A stretch of DNA of 64,000 nt, taken from NCBI GenBank assembly GCA_019802505.1, contig JAFMOC010000006.1:4077501-4141500 (forward strand). Reading direction: 5' to 3'. This stretch comes from Corydoras sp. C115 (Eukaryota; Chordata; Actinopteri; Siluriformes; Callichthyidae). The notes under the pieces were generated by a model. The model was not told the origin of the DNA and made no database searches. It saw only the letters and a program-made list of their open reading frames with translations. Position numbers and translations under genes: made by a program. Shown here piece after piece: positions 11,300 to 22,203 of the stretch (position 1 is the first letter of the stretch; each line of letters starts with the position of its first letter).

Positions 11300-11830
11300 T
11301 GGGCAGCTGTTGGAAGTAACATGTAATAGTAAAACGTTGAAAACACATATACACTATATGCAAGAGACCAATGGGATGGTAAATGGAATGCAGGGCTAGG
11401 AGGATTGATGGTTTGAATTGTTGTACTATTGGATACTGTAGCTGGGAGAAAAGAAATGGGTTAGAAATACAAAAGAATGTGGTAGAGGTGAAAAACTCCA
11501 ACATTTTAATGGAGAAATAAAGCTGGAAATTATTAATCAATATGTCTTGTTCATTTGCTCCACATATGGGTTATGAGATGGATGAGAAAGTCTGGAAAGT
11601 GTTAGATAAAGATTTGGTGAAGGTAACTAAAAGGTGAGTTGTTATTGGAGCTGACATCAATGAGCATGTTGATGAAGGAAACAGAGGTGATAAAGAGGTG
11701 TTGGGTGGATATGGGGTTGAAGACCGTGAAGAACGTGGAAAAGCAATGGTTTGAAATTTTGTAAAAAGTTTGACTATAAAAGGATTGGCTATAGTGAACA
11801 CATACAGACATGGACGAGATTGTTGGTGCC
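11300..11830 (+). mobile_element. Decayed RTE-type LINE, endonuclease segment
   Basis: Across frameshifts the plus strand gives pieces of an RTE-type apurinic endonuclease. The clearest is VIGADINEHVDEGNRGDKEV near 11640-11700, followed by LGGYGVEDRN and later LAIVNT, the order seen in intact RTE elements. The element is broken by stops and frameshifts. Just to its right, near 11812, GACGAGATTGTTGGTGCCCT may be the end of a Tc1 element of the family at 350-1952. Confidence 0.6.
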
Positions 11831-12040
11831 CTTTAAAAAATGTGTGAAAGTGTAAAAACACCAGGGAGAAATGCAAAAATGGTGGCAATGAATGTTAAAT
11901 AGAGGTAATTAATGCAAATATTGGGGATTCTGCTATTGGTTAATGGTTTGCAGCCCATATATCCTGGGGCAGGACAAGCAGCACTAAGATTGATCGCTGT
12001 GGCAAGAACATGGAGTGGTGGCAAAGCAGCTGTATTTAAA

Positions 12041-12371
12041 TGTGTTTTAATGAAGCTTTAAATAAAGCTTGTTCCTCTGCTCAGTTAATCCTGTGTCCTT
12101 ATTGTGTCCCACTATGTCATATAAAAAAACATTAAGGCACTTGAGGTTGTGTATTATTGTGAATAAATCAAGAGGTGTAATTCTACTCAGCTTTGCATTG
12201 TGCCCAATAACCCCTATTTCCTGTGATTTATACACAATAATCCATGTCCTCTTGTACCTTTTTTCTTTTTTGTATGACATAGTGGGACACAATGAGGACT
12301 GATTAATTGAGTACAGGAACAAGCTGTTTTTAGATGTGTTTTAATGCAATCTTTAAATAAAGCTTGTTCCT
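12041..12371. repeat. Long imperfect palindrome with flanking direct repeats
   Basis: Arms of about 130 bp (about 12066-12195 and 12203-12331) are reverse complements. For example ATTGTGTCCCACTATGTCAT (12101-12120) is mirrored by ATGACATAGTGGGACACAAT (12273-12292). The palindrome is overlapped by direct repeats of 36-37 bp (12041-12076 and 12335-12371, TGTGTTTTAATG and TTTAAATAAAGCTTGTTCCT). Open frames on both strands give related peptides only because of the symmetry. It looks like a foldback or MITE-type nonautonomous element, but no family is assigned. Confidence 0.75.
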
Positions 12372-12724
12372 GTAACAGGATTCTGGTTTCTCTAACAATC
12401 AAATTACAATTAAACAATCCATCTAATGGCCAATTAAAGAATGCAAGCTTCGTGCTCATTGGGAATCGGCTCGCTGTTTATATTAATCTGTATTGTATGA
12501 TTTCAAATAACGTATTGTATATCATACATTGAGAGGTGTGCATTATTGTCAATAAAGTAATGGCTGGACCAACGGCTCAGCCAATCAGATTTATGGACCG
12601 GAACTACCCATTTCTAATATTAAATTAAAACTTGTAAAAATACGACATTACTTCTGAATTGTGTTTGAACTGAATAATTATAAAAAAAATAAAGCGATAT
12701 TATGTTTCTGAAAAAATGTAAAAT

Positions 12725-12814
12725 GACACCTTTCTTTATTGTGGATTGTAAGGCTACTGATCAAAATAGGTCAATCCTAACTTACAATAATAATCATATT
12801 ATTACTAAAATAAA
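12725..12814 (+). repeat. 90-bp dispersed direct repeat, copy 1
   Basis: Nearly identical to 14687-14772, with GTGGATTGTAAGGCTACTGA in both. Flanks do not match. Copy 2 lacks four bases (CTTA or equivalent) present here. Confidence 0.85.
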
Positions 12815-12887
12815 GAAATCACATCAGTTATTCTGGCTCAATCTAGTTTTAAAGGGTAGCCATATAGCCGGTTTTAGCTCCACCCAC

Positions 12888-13080
12888 AGATGTCAATAGG
12901 ATTTAAATCAGGGTTTATAGAAGGTCACTTTAGACTAGTTTGTTCTCAACCCTTTTTCAGTGTTTAAGCTGAGCATTTTGGGTCATTATCCTGTTGTAAG
13001 ATCCATGACTTGCGACTGAGACCTTCCTGACACTGGGCAGCACATCTCATTGCTGATTCCTTTCTTGTTTGCGATTGTCA
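12888..13080 (-). mobile_element. Tc1-like transposase fragment
   Basis: The plus strand matches the antisense of the intact transposase at about 760-950. Shared blocks include AATAGGATTTA-ATCAGGG, TTTTGGGTCATTATCCTGTT and CTGACACTGGGCAGCACAT. It covers the DNDPK to NPIEHLW portion in a degraded, gapped form. Confidence 0.8.
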
Positions 13081-13084
13081 TGGA

Positions 13085-13610
13085 CAGGCTGCCGAGATTA
13101 GGCAGGAGTCTCCATGTTTTACGATCTGTGGTGAGAGGAGGGTGCAGGTTGATGAGAGCTTAGAGAGATAGAGGGATGCAATGGAGAAAAGGGGAATGAA
13201 GAGCAAGACAGCAGAAAGACAGACTACATGTGTGGGAATGAGAGGGAGGATGGCAAAAAGGTTAAGTTGCAAGATGTTGAGATAAAGAAAGTGGACATGT
13301 TTAAAACTTGGAGTCGAGTGTAGAAAGCCTTGAAGAATGTGATAGAGAGGTGAAGAAGAGAGTGCAATCAGGGTGAAGTGAGTGGCATAGAGTTTCAGGA
13401 CTGCTCTGTAATAGAAACATAATCTGCATGAGTAAAAGGGAAAGTTCACATGATAGTAATGAGGATTACAATGTTATACAGCTTGGAGACTTTGGCACTG
13501 ACCTAAAGAAGGTGTGAGATGGCAGGGAAAATGCTGTAATTCATTTTGGGAGTGACGAGGATGGACAAGATTAGGAATTCATTTAATGAAGTTTATGTAA
13601 GTGGTGGAGG
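13085..13610 (+). mobile_element. Decayed RTE-type LINE, reverse transcriptase C-terminal segment
   Basis: Frame-broken plus-strand translation retains REVKKRVQSG, a motif of the RTE reverse transcriptase thumb region, with upstream pieces (MEKRGMKSK, TTCVGMR) and downstream DEDGQD in family order. It is probably the 3' part of the same old element as 11300-11830, now separated by later insertions. Confidence 0.5.
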
Positions 13611-13761
13611 GTAAATGCAGGTTTATAGATTGACAGAGGATATTTAATGACCGAGCAAATTAGACATCAAAATCAATGTTTTGGAGTGTGGTACTAAATA
13701 CTGCACAAATGTAGGTAAACTGGTATTACCATAACTGGTAAACCTTAAATATTCATTTAAT

Positions 13762-14104
13762 CATTCATTCATTCATCATTATTATCTTCCACTTCCTAGG
13801 GTTGCACGGGGGGGGGGGGGGGGGTTCGATTGCGCTTCCCCATGCTTTTCAGGAGATGGGCAGGGAAAGAACACGGAACCAATCTATCGCTCGGTACACG
13901 CTCACAACACAGACATACACAACATGGGGCAATTTAGAGCAGCATCTTGAATCCATGTTTTCTGGACTGTGGGAGGATATCGGAGAACCATGATGAAACC
14001 CACGTAGACCGGGAGACTATGGAAATTCCATCCAGATTGGAATTCAAATCTGGATCCCCAGTGCTGAGAGGCAAACATGCTAACCACTAAGCCACCATAC
14101 CAGC
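13762..14104 (-). mobile_element. Mermaid-like tRNA-derived SINE
   Basis: The reverse-complement copy begins on the plus strand with an ATTCATTC tail and ends at CACTAAGCCACCAT, the tRNA A-box end. It contains a poly-G run at about 13808-13824 where other copies read a short GGTGGGG. Moderately diverged. Confidence 0.85.
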
Positions 14105-15344
14105 AAATAAAAATTTGATTGCTAATTCAAACTGATTTCAAACCAGAAAGCATGATTCAAATCTATGTGTAAAGATATATTTATATAAATAAAATGTTAT
14201 TCATATTTTTTCTGGAAATAATTAAGTAAAATTTAATTCAGCATAAAGGAATGCATTGAACAATTATTTTCTACCATTTCTCTGGGACCCAACACATACA
14301 CAAATGGAAAATAAATAATAAGTTATTTATGAGAAAGCCAAAGAATGGCACTTGTATGTAGGGCTAGCTAAAATGACTGTCAAATTTTCACACTATAGTA
14401 ATCCCCTTGCAATGTCTCAAACAAGTAAGAAATATGTGGCAATTTTGCATGACCAGGTGCAGCCTACAGTAAATACAAAGCAGTTAAGAGTGAGCCATGT
14501 CCTCCCTATCATCAGATTTACACACTGAACCTCTGTGATTAAAGACTGTAGATTTACAGTTACAGTAAAGATTTCCACCTGTGACAAACTGGAAAACTTT
14601 TAACCTTCAGCTCATTATGAACACATTCTACACAATATATTGATAAAAAACATTCTACAGAAATGTAATGATTACCATTTTAAGATGACACCTTTGTTTA
14701 TTGTGGATTGTAAGGCTACTGATCAAATTAGGTCAATCCTAACAATAATAATCATATTATTACTAAAATAAAACAGACACACCACCATTGATATGCAGCT
14801 AGCAGAGCTGGTCCAGTTCAAGACATAAATCTTGACATGAAGCTCGACTCTAAATCACATAAATACAATAAATAGTCTTTTACAGCATATTCAAGACAGT
14901 ACTTCATACCTGTTGTTAGGTATAATACTTTAATAGTCCAAGCAACTCAATCAGAGCTCTAGGAAGGAAAATTGACAAAAAAAACAAATCAAAGGATGTG
15001 TTCTGATAAAAACTGACTGACCTCCTGCCTCTATCTTGTGGCATAAAAATAAAGGCATACAAACATTGAGTACCTCAATTACAATTTTTTTTTGCAGTGA
15101 ATACATAACCAAAGACGACAACAATATAAAAATTAACAAATATAAAGTACACAAAATGAGTACTGTATTACATCCAACTAAAATATAGAACTTAAATCCC
15201 TTATGGTTTTTATAGTCTGTACTTTTTAAATTAAAATAAACCATGGATCTATTTAAAATGGCTGTTAAAACAAATTTTGTTTCTACTGCCAAGCCTTAGC
15301 TGGATTAGAAAAAAAAAAACTATCCTATATAAACATTACATTGC
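14105..15344. other. AT-rich intergenic DNA with one repeat copy
   Basis: Apart from the 86-bp dispersed repeat at 14687-14772 nothing is recognised. Confidence 0.55.
14687..14772 (+). repeat. 86-bp dispersed direct repeat, copy 2
   Basis: Second copy of the repeat at 12725-12814, about 2 kb away in the same orientation. Confidence 0.85.
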
Positions 15345-15535
15345 ATTACATTTGGTCATTTAGCAGATGCTTATATCCAAAGTGACTTATAATTAACCCT
15401 ACATGATTTTTGGGATCAGAACACAGAGTTCCACTGAGTGTTAAGGGCCTTGCTCATGGACCCACATGTGCAATGTCAATGGACCTGGAATTTGAACCCA
15501 CAACCTTTAGATTGATAGCCCGCCACCCTAAACCC
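15345..15535 (-). mobile_element. Second tRNA-derived SINE family with L2-like tail
   Basis: The plus strand starts with TTTGGTCATTTAGCAGATGC and AAAGTGACTTATAA, the reverse complement of an L2-type 3' tail. It ends with a tRNA-like head (TTTGAACCCACAACCTTTAG and TGATAGCCCGCCACCCTAA). It belongs to the same family as 22204-22440 and 63700-63885. Confidence 0.75.
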
Positions 15536-15774
15536 AAAACTGTTATTACAAGGTTTGAAGCATACAATTGTACAAGTTCATGATATTATACACTTGGCCA
15601 TGCACATATGCACGAGTATGCCTAAAGACCACCGCTAGACTTTTCTTTGCTATACTAAAATAAAATGTAAAAGCTGTGCCACCCTACATTAATTTTAGCT
15701 TCACTAGGAAACACATATAAATGACAATTTATATGAAATTCTTTATATTCAATCTTTTGTGGCTTTGTTACATG

Positions 15775-15925
15775 GTCCGAGTTGAACCATCTGCAGTTTA
15801 ATGTGACAAAGGCAAAGGAGCTGGTGATGGACCTGAGACAGTACAAACTATGTCCATCAATGGGGTCAGTGTGGACACTGTGGAGGACTATGGATATCTG
15901 GGGGTGTAGACAATAAACTGGTTGA
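15775..15925 (+). mobile_element. LINE reverse transcriptase fragment
   Basis: Gives broken pieces such as LQFNVTKAKELVMDL and later VEDYGYLGV, matching the NxxKTKE and FKYLGV region of fish non-LTR reverse transcriptases. No intact frame is present. Confidence 0.6.
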
Positions 15926-15956
15926 TATGTGCAATACTTAATTCGAATCTGAATCT

Positions 15957-16575
15957 AAGGCCATGGTTCTCAGTTGGAAAAGGGTGGAGAGTCCTTGCTG
16001 GGTCAGGGCTGAGATCTTGCCTCAAGTGTAGGAGTCTTTTGTTCACGAATGATGGTAAGATGGAGGTTTAGAGACGGATCGGTGCAGGGTCAGCAGTAAT
16101 GCGGACCCTATACCGGTCTATTGTGGTAAAAAAGGAGCTAAACCATAAGGCAAGGCTCTTGATTTACCTGTCGATCTACAGTCCTACCCTCACCTATGGT
16201 CAGGAGCTTTGGGTAATGACCGAAAGAACAAGATCGCGAATACAAGCGGCCGAAATGGGTTTTCTCCACAGGGTGGCTGGGCTCTACCTTAGAGATAGGG
16301 TGAGAAGCTCGGTCATCCGGGAGAGACTCGGAGTAGAGCCGCTACTCCACCGCGTTGAAAGGAGCCAGTTGAAGTGGTTTGGGCATCTGGTAAGGATGCC
16401 TCCTGGGCGCCTCCCCAGGCAAGTGTTTATGCAAGTCCAGCTGGGACAAAACCCCAGGGAAGACCCAGGACAAGCTGGAGGGATTAAATCTCCCAGCTGG
16501 TCTGGGTTCCCCCAGTTGAGCTGGTGGAGGTGGCTGGGGCAAGGGAGGTCTGGGCCTCTCTAGCATTGACTGATC
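15957..16575 (+). mobile_element. Fish LINE ORF2 C-terminal fragment
   Basis: The frame at 16099-16563 contains YSPTLTYGQELWVMTERTRS, IQAAEMGFLHRVAGL and LVRMPPGRLP, the widely repeated C-terminal region of a teleost LINE polyprotein, probably of the RTE or Rex class. Upstream to 15957 is the same element in other frames (EAMVLSWKRVE). It is 5' truncated and the C-terminus is frame-shifted. The frame is a retroelement relic, not a host gene. Confidence 0.82.
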
Positions 16576-16963
16576 ATGTTTCAAGTTTCTCTAACAGTTT
16601 AATCTAGTGGCTGATTTACAGAACGCAGTTTATAAAACACATTGGGGTAAAGAACGTATTTTATATTTATAGCATTATCTAATTTACCACCAGTGATGCA
16701 CGTACAACAGTTTGAGAACTACTGCACTATAAGATTCAGTGCCATATATGTCAATATAAATAACTCCATGCCACTGCCATTTTACTTTTTTTGTTGTATT
16801 TTGTATTAAAACTTTGCAACTGAAACCTTAAAAATGTAAAACTTTTAAAATTTGATTACATTTTTAGAATAAGCGCTTACTATCATTATTATTATTAGTA
16901 GTACTTTTATTCTTTATTATATATTTGTATTCTATAACACTGAAAATGGGGCATCTGTTACTA

Positions 16964-17000
16964 CTGCAATTTCCCCCTGGGGATTAATAAAGTATTCTGA
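16964..17000 (+). mobile_element. LINE 3' tail fragment
   Basis: CAATTTCCCCCTGGGGATTA followed by ATAAAGTATTCTGAT is a familiar 3' end of fish LINEs. Similar sequence occurs in reverse at 24245-24290. Confidence 0.6.
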
Positions 17001-17884
17001 TGCAGATCATCCTGCCCCCTCACACACACACAGTTGAAGAGTATACCAAAATAAAACTTCTAAGACATACTTGTCTGTTCTGTAAGCTCAACTTTGTTTC
17101 CTTCTTGGCAATAAAACACACAAGTTTAATTATGGCCTGTTTTGGGTTTATTTGGCATTTAATCCTAACATAGGAAGGTGAGGTCATAAGCCTTGAAGTT
17201 ACAAAAAGGTAAATAAATAATAGAATGAAAGAAAGAATCATGATTCATCCTATCACTTTTGAAAGAAAATGAAATATGACAGGAGTAATTACAATCATTT
17301 TCGGCTAGGAAAAAATGCCTCTAACGTCATTTAAACAATCTAGAGCAGATGTCTGCTACAGGTAGACTGGTAACACTCTGTTGTGCAAATCTGTATATTT
17401 AGCTCATTTAATTACTGATGACTGATTTTACAGCACTAGGGAAGTAAATAAAAAATAACCAAATGCCAAAAAGTTAATAAAATAAATAAATAAACAAAAG
17501 TTTTGATTTTGTGAATCATGTACTCACTCATTATTATTTTCAGATTTTTCTCTAGTTTGCGCACTTCTCTAGTTTTAGTGTTGGTACTGTTAGCATGTGG
17601 TACAGGTAGTCCAGCTACTTCAGAATGGCACATTAGAACGTGCCCTCACAAAAAGGTTCGATGTAGCAAGTTCAAATAGCAAATGGCACAGGCTGTTCAC
17701 CAGGAGTAATAGACATGACTATAATAGGGCATCAGCCTAGCAACAGAACTGGTATGTGCTTTATTTTTTTGGTAGTAGAACAAGAAGAACCGCTATCAAC
17801 AGTCCAACAACAAACCTCCAGCAGTGCATTTTTTTTGACCAAACAAATTAAGTGAGGTTGAATGAGGGCCTTCATTCTGAACTG
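17001..17884. other. AT-rich intergenic DNA, nothing recognised
   Basis: No coding or mobile-element signal seen beyond short simple repeats. Confidence 0.55.
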
Positions 17885-18345
17885 TGCTCACAGCCCAGCA
17901 CAGAGCAGATCGAAATGCATTTGTCGGAGAACACCAAAACTGTCAGTTGCACACGTTCGCTTTACAGATGTGATCAGGTTCAGACTCGTTAATACTTTCG
18001 ACATACCATACTGAACCGTATGCTGTCTGCAATCTTATCCAGCATAACAGTTTTGGAGGTGGGTCAGTGATGTTTTGGGAGGCAGAACTTTGAAGGGGTG
18101 AACAAACCTTCTGTTGTTAGCCAGTGGTACACAGGCTTGTTAGGTCCTGGGATAAAATTGATAGAGCTGTTGTCAGGCCTTATGCTGGTGCATCATTACT
18201 TCCAGCAGTGGACAATACATGTTCTCATGTGTCACACTTTCTCTTAAACCTGAACCCAAATGAATACAACCTCTGGGACACCGGGTATCGTTGCCGTTGA
18301 TGTAGCCACAGACTGTTATGTCGTTTAGCAATGTCCGGGGACACT
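17885..18345 (+). mobile_element. Ancient Tc1-like transposase remnant, plus strand
   Basis: Frame-broken pieces follow the order of a Tc1 transposase: FGGGSVMFWEAEL near 18050-18090, RPYAGA near 18180, FQQWTIH at the FQQDNA site near 18205, and LNPNEYNLWD at the NPIEHLWD site near 18255. The catalytic residues are mutated and no frame survives. Confidence 0.6.
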
Positions 18346-18855
18346 ACTGAGTCACATTATGAGTTGACATGATGAGACTTAAGCAAATTGGATCAGCCTG
18401 TGATCTGTTATTCTCTTTTAATTTACAGTGTTGCATTGAATCCAATCTTAATGGTTTGATGATTTTGGTTTCTATTGATTTTTATGTTATTATTTTCTCA
18501 ATGAAACATTAGGAACATTTTTTTTACTTAAATATTTATTTCATTAAAATTCAATGCATGTTTTAGAGTTTCAATCCCATATGCAATTTTACATTTATAA
18601 AAAGTTTGTAAATTACTTTTCCTACCTGGAATGACAAGAATGAGTATTCGAGATGTTTTAGATGTATTGGAAACGGCATGCAAGTCTCTTGCTCCATATT
18701 TAAGCAGCTCGGTGACTGCACCTCTGCAGTAGATATGCTCCACTGCTGCGTCGTCCTTTGAGCTGCCCATGAGTTGAATTAATTAAGTCGATTGCTGAAA
18801 CAAATCATGCCCAAGTTAGCACTGAGGTTCTCAGATTTAATCATCCTTTCATGAA

Positions 18856-18902
<47 letters not shown>

Positions 18903-19627
18903 TTTTTTTTATTATATTTTTTTGTTTTTTTTTTTTTTTTTTTTGTATATTTTTAAAGCTACACAAAGATTTCAGACTGTTAGAGTAAACCATAAAGGTG
19001 TCTGAATTCTTTAAAATTGTGAACAATCAAGTTTTACAAATCTGTGATTTGCCAATTGTACTGCACCTTTATGTACTAGACAAATTTACAAAGAAAACAT
19101 TTACACTTAAAATTTTACACCTGTAACAATCAAAAACAGTGAGCTAAAGACTATGTATGTAGCATTCCCCTGTCTTATGATTGACACACTACCTCCTTGT
19201 GGCGCCAAAAGGCCTGCTCCTAAAAGTTCAGCAAACATAAATCTTCATAAGGCACATTTCCATAGGGAAATGTCCAGCATCACATAACTCAACCTGCACA
19301 GTGTGATTTGCTCTCCTCTTCACACTTCCTGTCATCTTAAAGGTATGTTTCTAACCCAGAAGTTGACACACTGTGGATCTGCTTAAAAGGACTGCATACT
19401 ACAAATGCAAATCAGTTTGTAGCAGCACTAAACAGTTTTTTATTGGTCAAGTGCAATCTGGATAGCAAAGCTTAAGATTAAAAATACAAACAAAATTCTA
19501 GTGAAAGCTGCTTTGCAGCAATGTTCCCCCTTTGACAACAATGATGAAACATGTCTTCATCCCACAATTTAGTTACAAAATACACTACAGAAACTGTGTG
19601 TAAAAGTTTATAGACACTTCAGAATAT
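18346..19627. other. AT-rich intergenic DNA with TA and poly-T tracts
   Basis: A (TA)n run at about 18860-18896 is followed by T-rich tracts to 18945. Nothing else is recognised. Confidence 0.55.
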
Positions 19628-19785
19628 TCATTCATTCATTTATAATCTCCCGCTTAATCCTTTGCTAGGGTCACGGGTTCCTCATGCCCAGCCAGGGAAA
19701 TCTTGAAGGAAACCCATGTGGACACGGGGACATAAAACATGAAAACTCCAACCAGACTCAGATTCAAACCTAAATTACCAGCACT
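19628..19785 (-). mobile_element. Mermaid-like SINE with internal deletion
   Basis: Keeps the ATTCATTC tail, TCTCCCGCTTAATCC block and then jumps to GGAAACCCATGTGGACACGG and the B-box side. The middle of the element is missing. Confidence 0.75.
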
Positions 19786-19850
19786 TTTTTATTTTGTGGG
19801 TGGTGGATCATTCTTAACACTGCAGTGAAACTGACATAGTGGCAGTCTAT
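19786..19850 (+). repeat. Fragment of a teleost foldback repeat
   Basis: GGGTGGTGGATCATTCTTAA and CACTGCAGTGAAACTGACAT resemble the internal part of the long inverted-repeat family represented at 22970-23565. Assignment is by recognition of the motif only. Confidence 0.4.
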
Positions 19851-20278
19851 TTGTGGATGTTGCACTTGTTTGAGTAAATTAGACATGGTAGATTGTCTTG
19901 TCTGATTTTTAATCAAATCATTTACACTTCTTAATTAAGAACAGTCCAGCCACCAATCATATTTAATGACAAACTGTGTGAGCAACGTTGAAGGATATCA
20001 ATATGACATTAACATATTGTGAATGTGATTTTAAATTGACAACAAGTGTTCAAACTACGAAAGCCCAGAGAGGACATGTGTTATTATATACAGTTAGGTC
20101 CATAAATATTTGGACAGAGACAACATTTTTCTAATTTTGGTTCTGTAAATGACAACAATTTTAAACAAAATACTTCAGATGCAATTGAAGTTTAGACTTT
20201 CAGCTTTAATTCAGTGGGTTGAACAAAATGATTGCATGAAAATCTATGCAACTAAAGCATTTTACTGAAACAATTCCT

Positions 20279-21300
20279 TCATTTCAGGGGCAAAATTTTT
20301 AATAAAATATTTGTTTTTAATACTTGGTTGAAAAACCTTTGTTGGCAATGACTGCCTGAAGTCTTAAACTCATGGACATCACCAGACGTTTTAATGCTTT
20401 GCCAGGCCTTTACTGCAGCGGTTTTCAGTTGCTGTTTGTTTGTGGGCCTTTCTGTCTGAAGTTTAGTCCTTAATAAGTAAAATTCATGCTCAATTGGGTT
20501 GGGATCAGGTGACTGAATTGGCCATTCAAGAACGTTCCACTTTTTTGCTTTAATAAACTCCAGGGTTGCTTTGGCTATATGTTTCGGGTCATTGTCCATC
20601 TGTATTATGAAACGCCGACCAATCAGTTTGGCTGCATTTGGTTGTCTCTGAATACCTCAGAATTCATCCGGCTGCTTCTGTCCTGTGTCACATCATCACT
20701 AGTGACCCAGTGCTTTTGGCAGCCATGCATGCCCAAGCCATCACACTGCCTCCGCTGTTTTACAGACGATGTGGTATGCTTTGGCTCATGAGCTGTACCA
20801 TGTCTTCGCCATACTTTTTTTCTTTCCATCATTTCTAACATCCAAAGAATGTTCTTTAGAACTGTGCAGGTTTTTTTTTAGATGTTTTTTAACAAAGTCC
20901 AATCTAGCCTTTTTATTCTTGAGGCTTAAGAGTGGCTTGCACCGTGCAGTGAACCCTCTGTATTTACTTGCATGCAGTCTTCTCTTTATGGCAGACTTGG
21001 ATATTGATACGCCTACCTCCTGGAGAGTGTTGTTCACTTGGTTAGCTGTTGTGAATGGGTTTCTCTTCACCATTGAAATTATTCTGCGATCATGTACCAC
21101 TGTTGTCTTCTGTGGGCGTCCAGGTCTATTTGCATTGCTGAGTTTACCAGGGCTTTCTTTCTTTCTTTCTTTCTCAGGATGTACCAAACTGTAGATTTTG
21201 CCACTCCTAATATTGTAGAAATTTCTCGGATGGGTTTTTTCTGTTTTCTCAGATTAAGGATGGCTTGTTTCACCTGCATGGAGAGCTCCTTTGACCGCAT
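20279..21300 (-). pseudogene. Tc1-like transposase pseudogene
   Basis: The start is the Met at 21300 (MRSKELSMQVKQAILNLRKQ), with helix-turn-helix IREISTILGVAKSTVWYILR. A CTTT microsatellite expansion at about 21155-21174 shifts the frame. The next block runs GRPQKTTVVHDRRII to RLDFVKKHLKK. Later blocks hold the MDNDPKHIAKATLEF motif and NPIEHEF. The tryptophan of NPIEHLW is lost, and at least three frame breaks are present, so no full protein can be made. Confidence 0.85.
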
Positions 21301-21645
21301 GTTTTTTTTTCACAGCAAAATCTTCCAAATGCAAGCAGCATGCCTAATATCAACTCCAGGCCTTTTGTCTGCTTAATTGAGAATGACATAATGAAGGAAT
21401 TGCCCACACCTGCCCATGAAATAGCCTTTGAGTCAATTGTCCAATTATTTTTGTTCCCTTTAAAAACAGGGTGGCATATGTTAAGGAGCTAAAACTTCTA
21501 AACTCTTCACTTAATTTTAATGTGGATACCCTCAAATGAAAGCTGAAAGTCTGGACTTTATGTCCATTTCAATTAGATAATTATAACTTGGCTATATTTC
21601 AGTCAACAGGTAATAAAACTAAATTTGTGTCAGTGTCTAAATATA

Positions 21646-21994
21646 GGCGGCACGGTGGCTTAGTGGTTAGCACGTTCGCCTCTCAGCGCTAGGGATTCCC
21701 GGTTCGAATCCCCATCTGGGTGGAGTTTCCATGTTCTCCCCGTGTCTGTGTGGGTTTCCTCCGGGTTCTCCGGTTTCCTCCCACAGTCCAAAAACATGGA
21801 TCAAGTCAATTGAATTCTCCAAATTGCCCCATATAGAGTGTGTATGTGTGAGTGAGTGTGTGCCCAGCGATGGATTGGCGCCCTGTCCTGGGTCTATCTG
21901 CCCAGCGCCCGAGATGTTCTCCCCTGGATGGGCATGGGGAACCCAACCGCGACCCTAATAGAGGATAAAGCGGGAGATAATGAATGAATGAATA
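21646..21994 (+). mobile_element. Mermaid-like tRNA-derived SINE, intact copy with TSD
   Basis: The head GGCGGCACGGTGGCTTAGTG carries a tRNA A box (TGGCTTAGTGGTTAGC), and GGTTCGAATCCC is the B box of an internal RNA polymerase III promoter. The body ends in a GAATGAATGAA tail. Target duplications TCTAAATATA flank it at 21636-21645 and 21995-22004. It inserted into the inverted repeat of the Tc1 element, so it is younger than that element. Confidence 0.92.
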
Positions 21995-22203
21995 TCTAAA
22001 TATATATGGACCTAACTGTACGTCAGGATATATACTGTACGTCAGGTGTATTGACAGAACCGTCGTGCCACTTTTCCGGTCCCTCAAAAATAAGTTGTGA
22101 TCACATCTCGTTATAACGACTTTAAATAGAAAAAAAAAAAAAACACACATGTCCTTTCTGGACTTCTGTGTATCTAATAAAATGGCCAGCATGCAAGGAT
22201 GAT

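Larger units (their letters stand above)
20091..22018 (-). mobile_element. Degenerate Tc1-like transposon with a nested SINE
   Basis: Starts CAGTTAGGTCCATA (20091) and ends TATGGACCTAACTG (22018), both next to TA, with inverted repeats of about 150 bp that also share GACTTTCAGCTTT. A SINE (21646-21994) with a 10-bp target duplication interrupts the right repeat. Without the SINE the element is about 1.57 kb, normal for Tc1. It is a fourth family in the window. Confidence 0.88.

Noticed and set aside
12047..12322. Two overlapping open frames on opposite strands with similar peptides
   Set aside because: The similarity comes from the palindrome at 12066-12331. There is no homology or codon signal.
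13078..13449. 123-residue minus frame in the purine-rich region
   Set aside because: The plus strand carries RTE-type LINE motifs across the same bases. The minus frame is antisense to them.
16099..16563. 154-residue frame as a host gene
   Set aside because: Motifs such as TYGQELWVMTERTRS and LVRMPPGRLP are the C-terminus of a fish LINE.
20769..21194. 141-residue plus frame over the Tc1 element
   Set aside because: Antisense of the transposase pseudogene on the minus strand.
21646..21740. tRNA gene suggested by A- and B-box motifs in SINE heads
   Set aside because: The motifs lie in a repeated element with a non-tRNA body, a short-repeat tail and target duplications. No complete cloverleaf was recognised.
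21731..21958. Frames inside SINE copies (also near 26640, 48561, 50803, 59830)
   Set aside because: The same peptides recur wherever the SINE occurs, so they are SINE translations and not genes.
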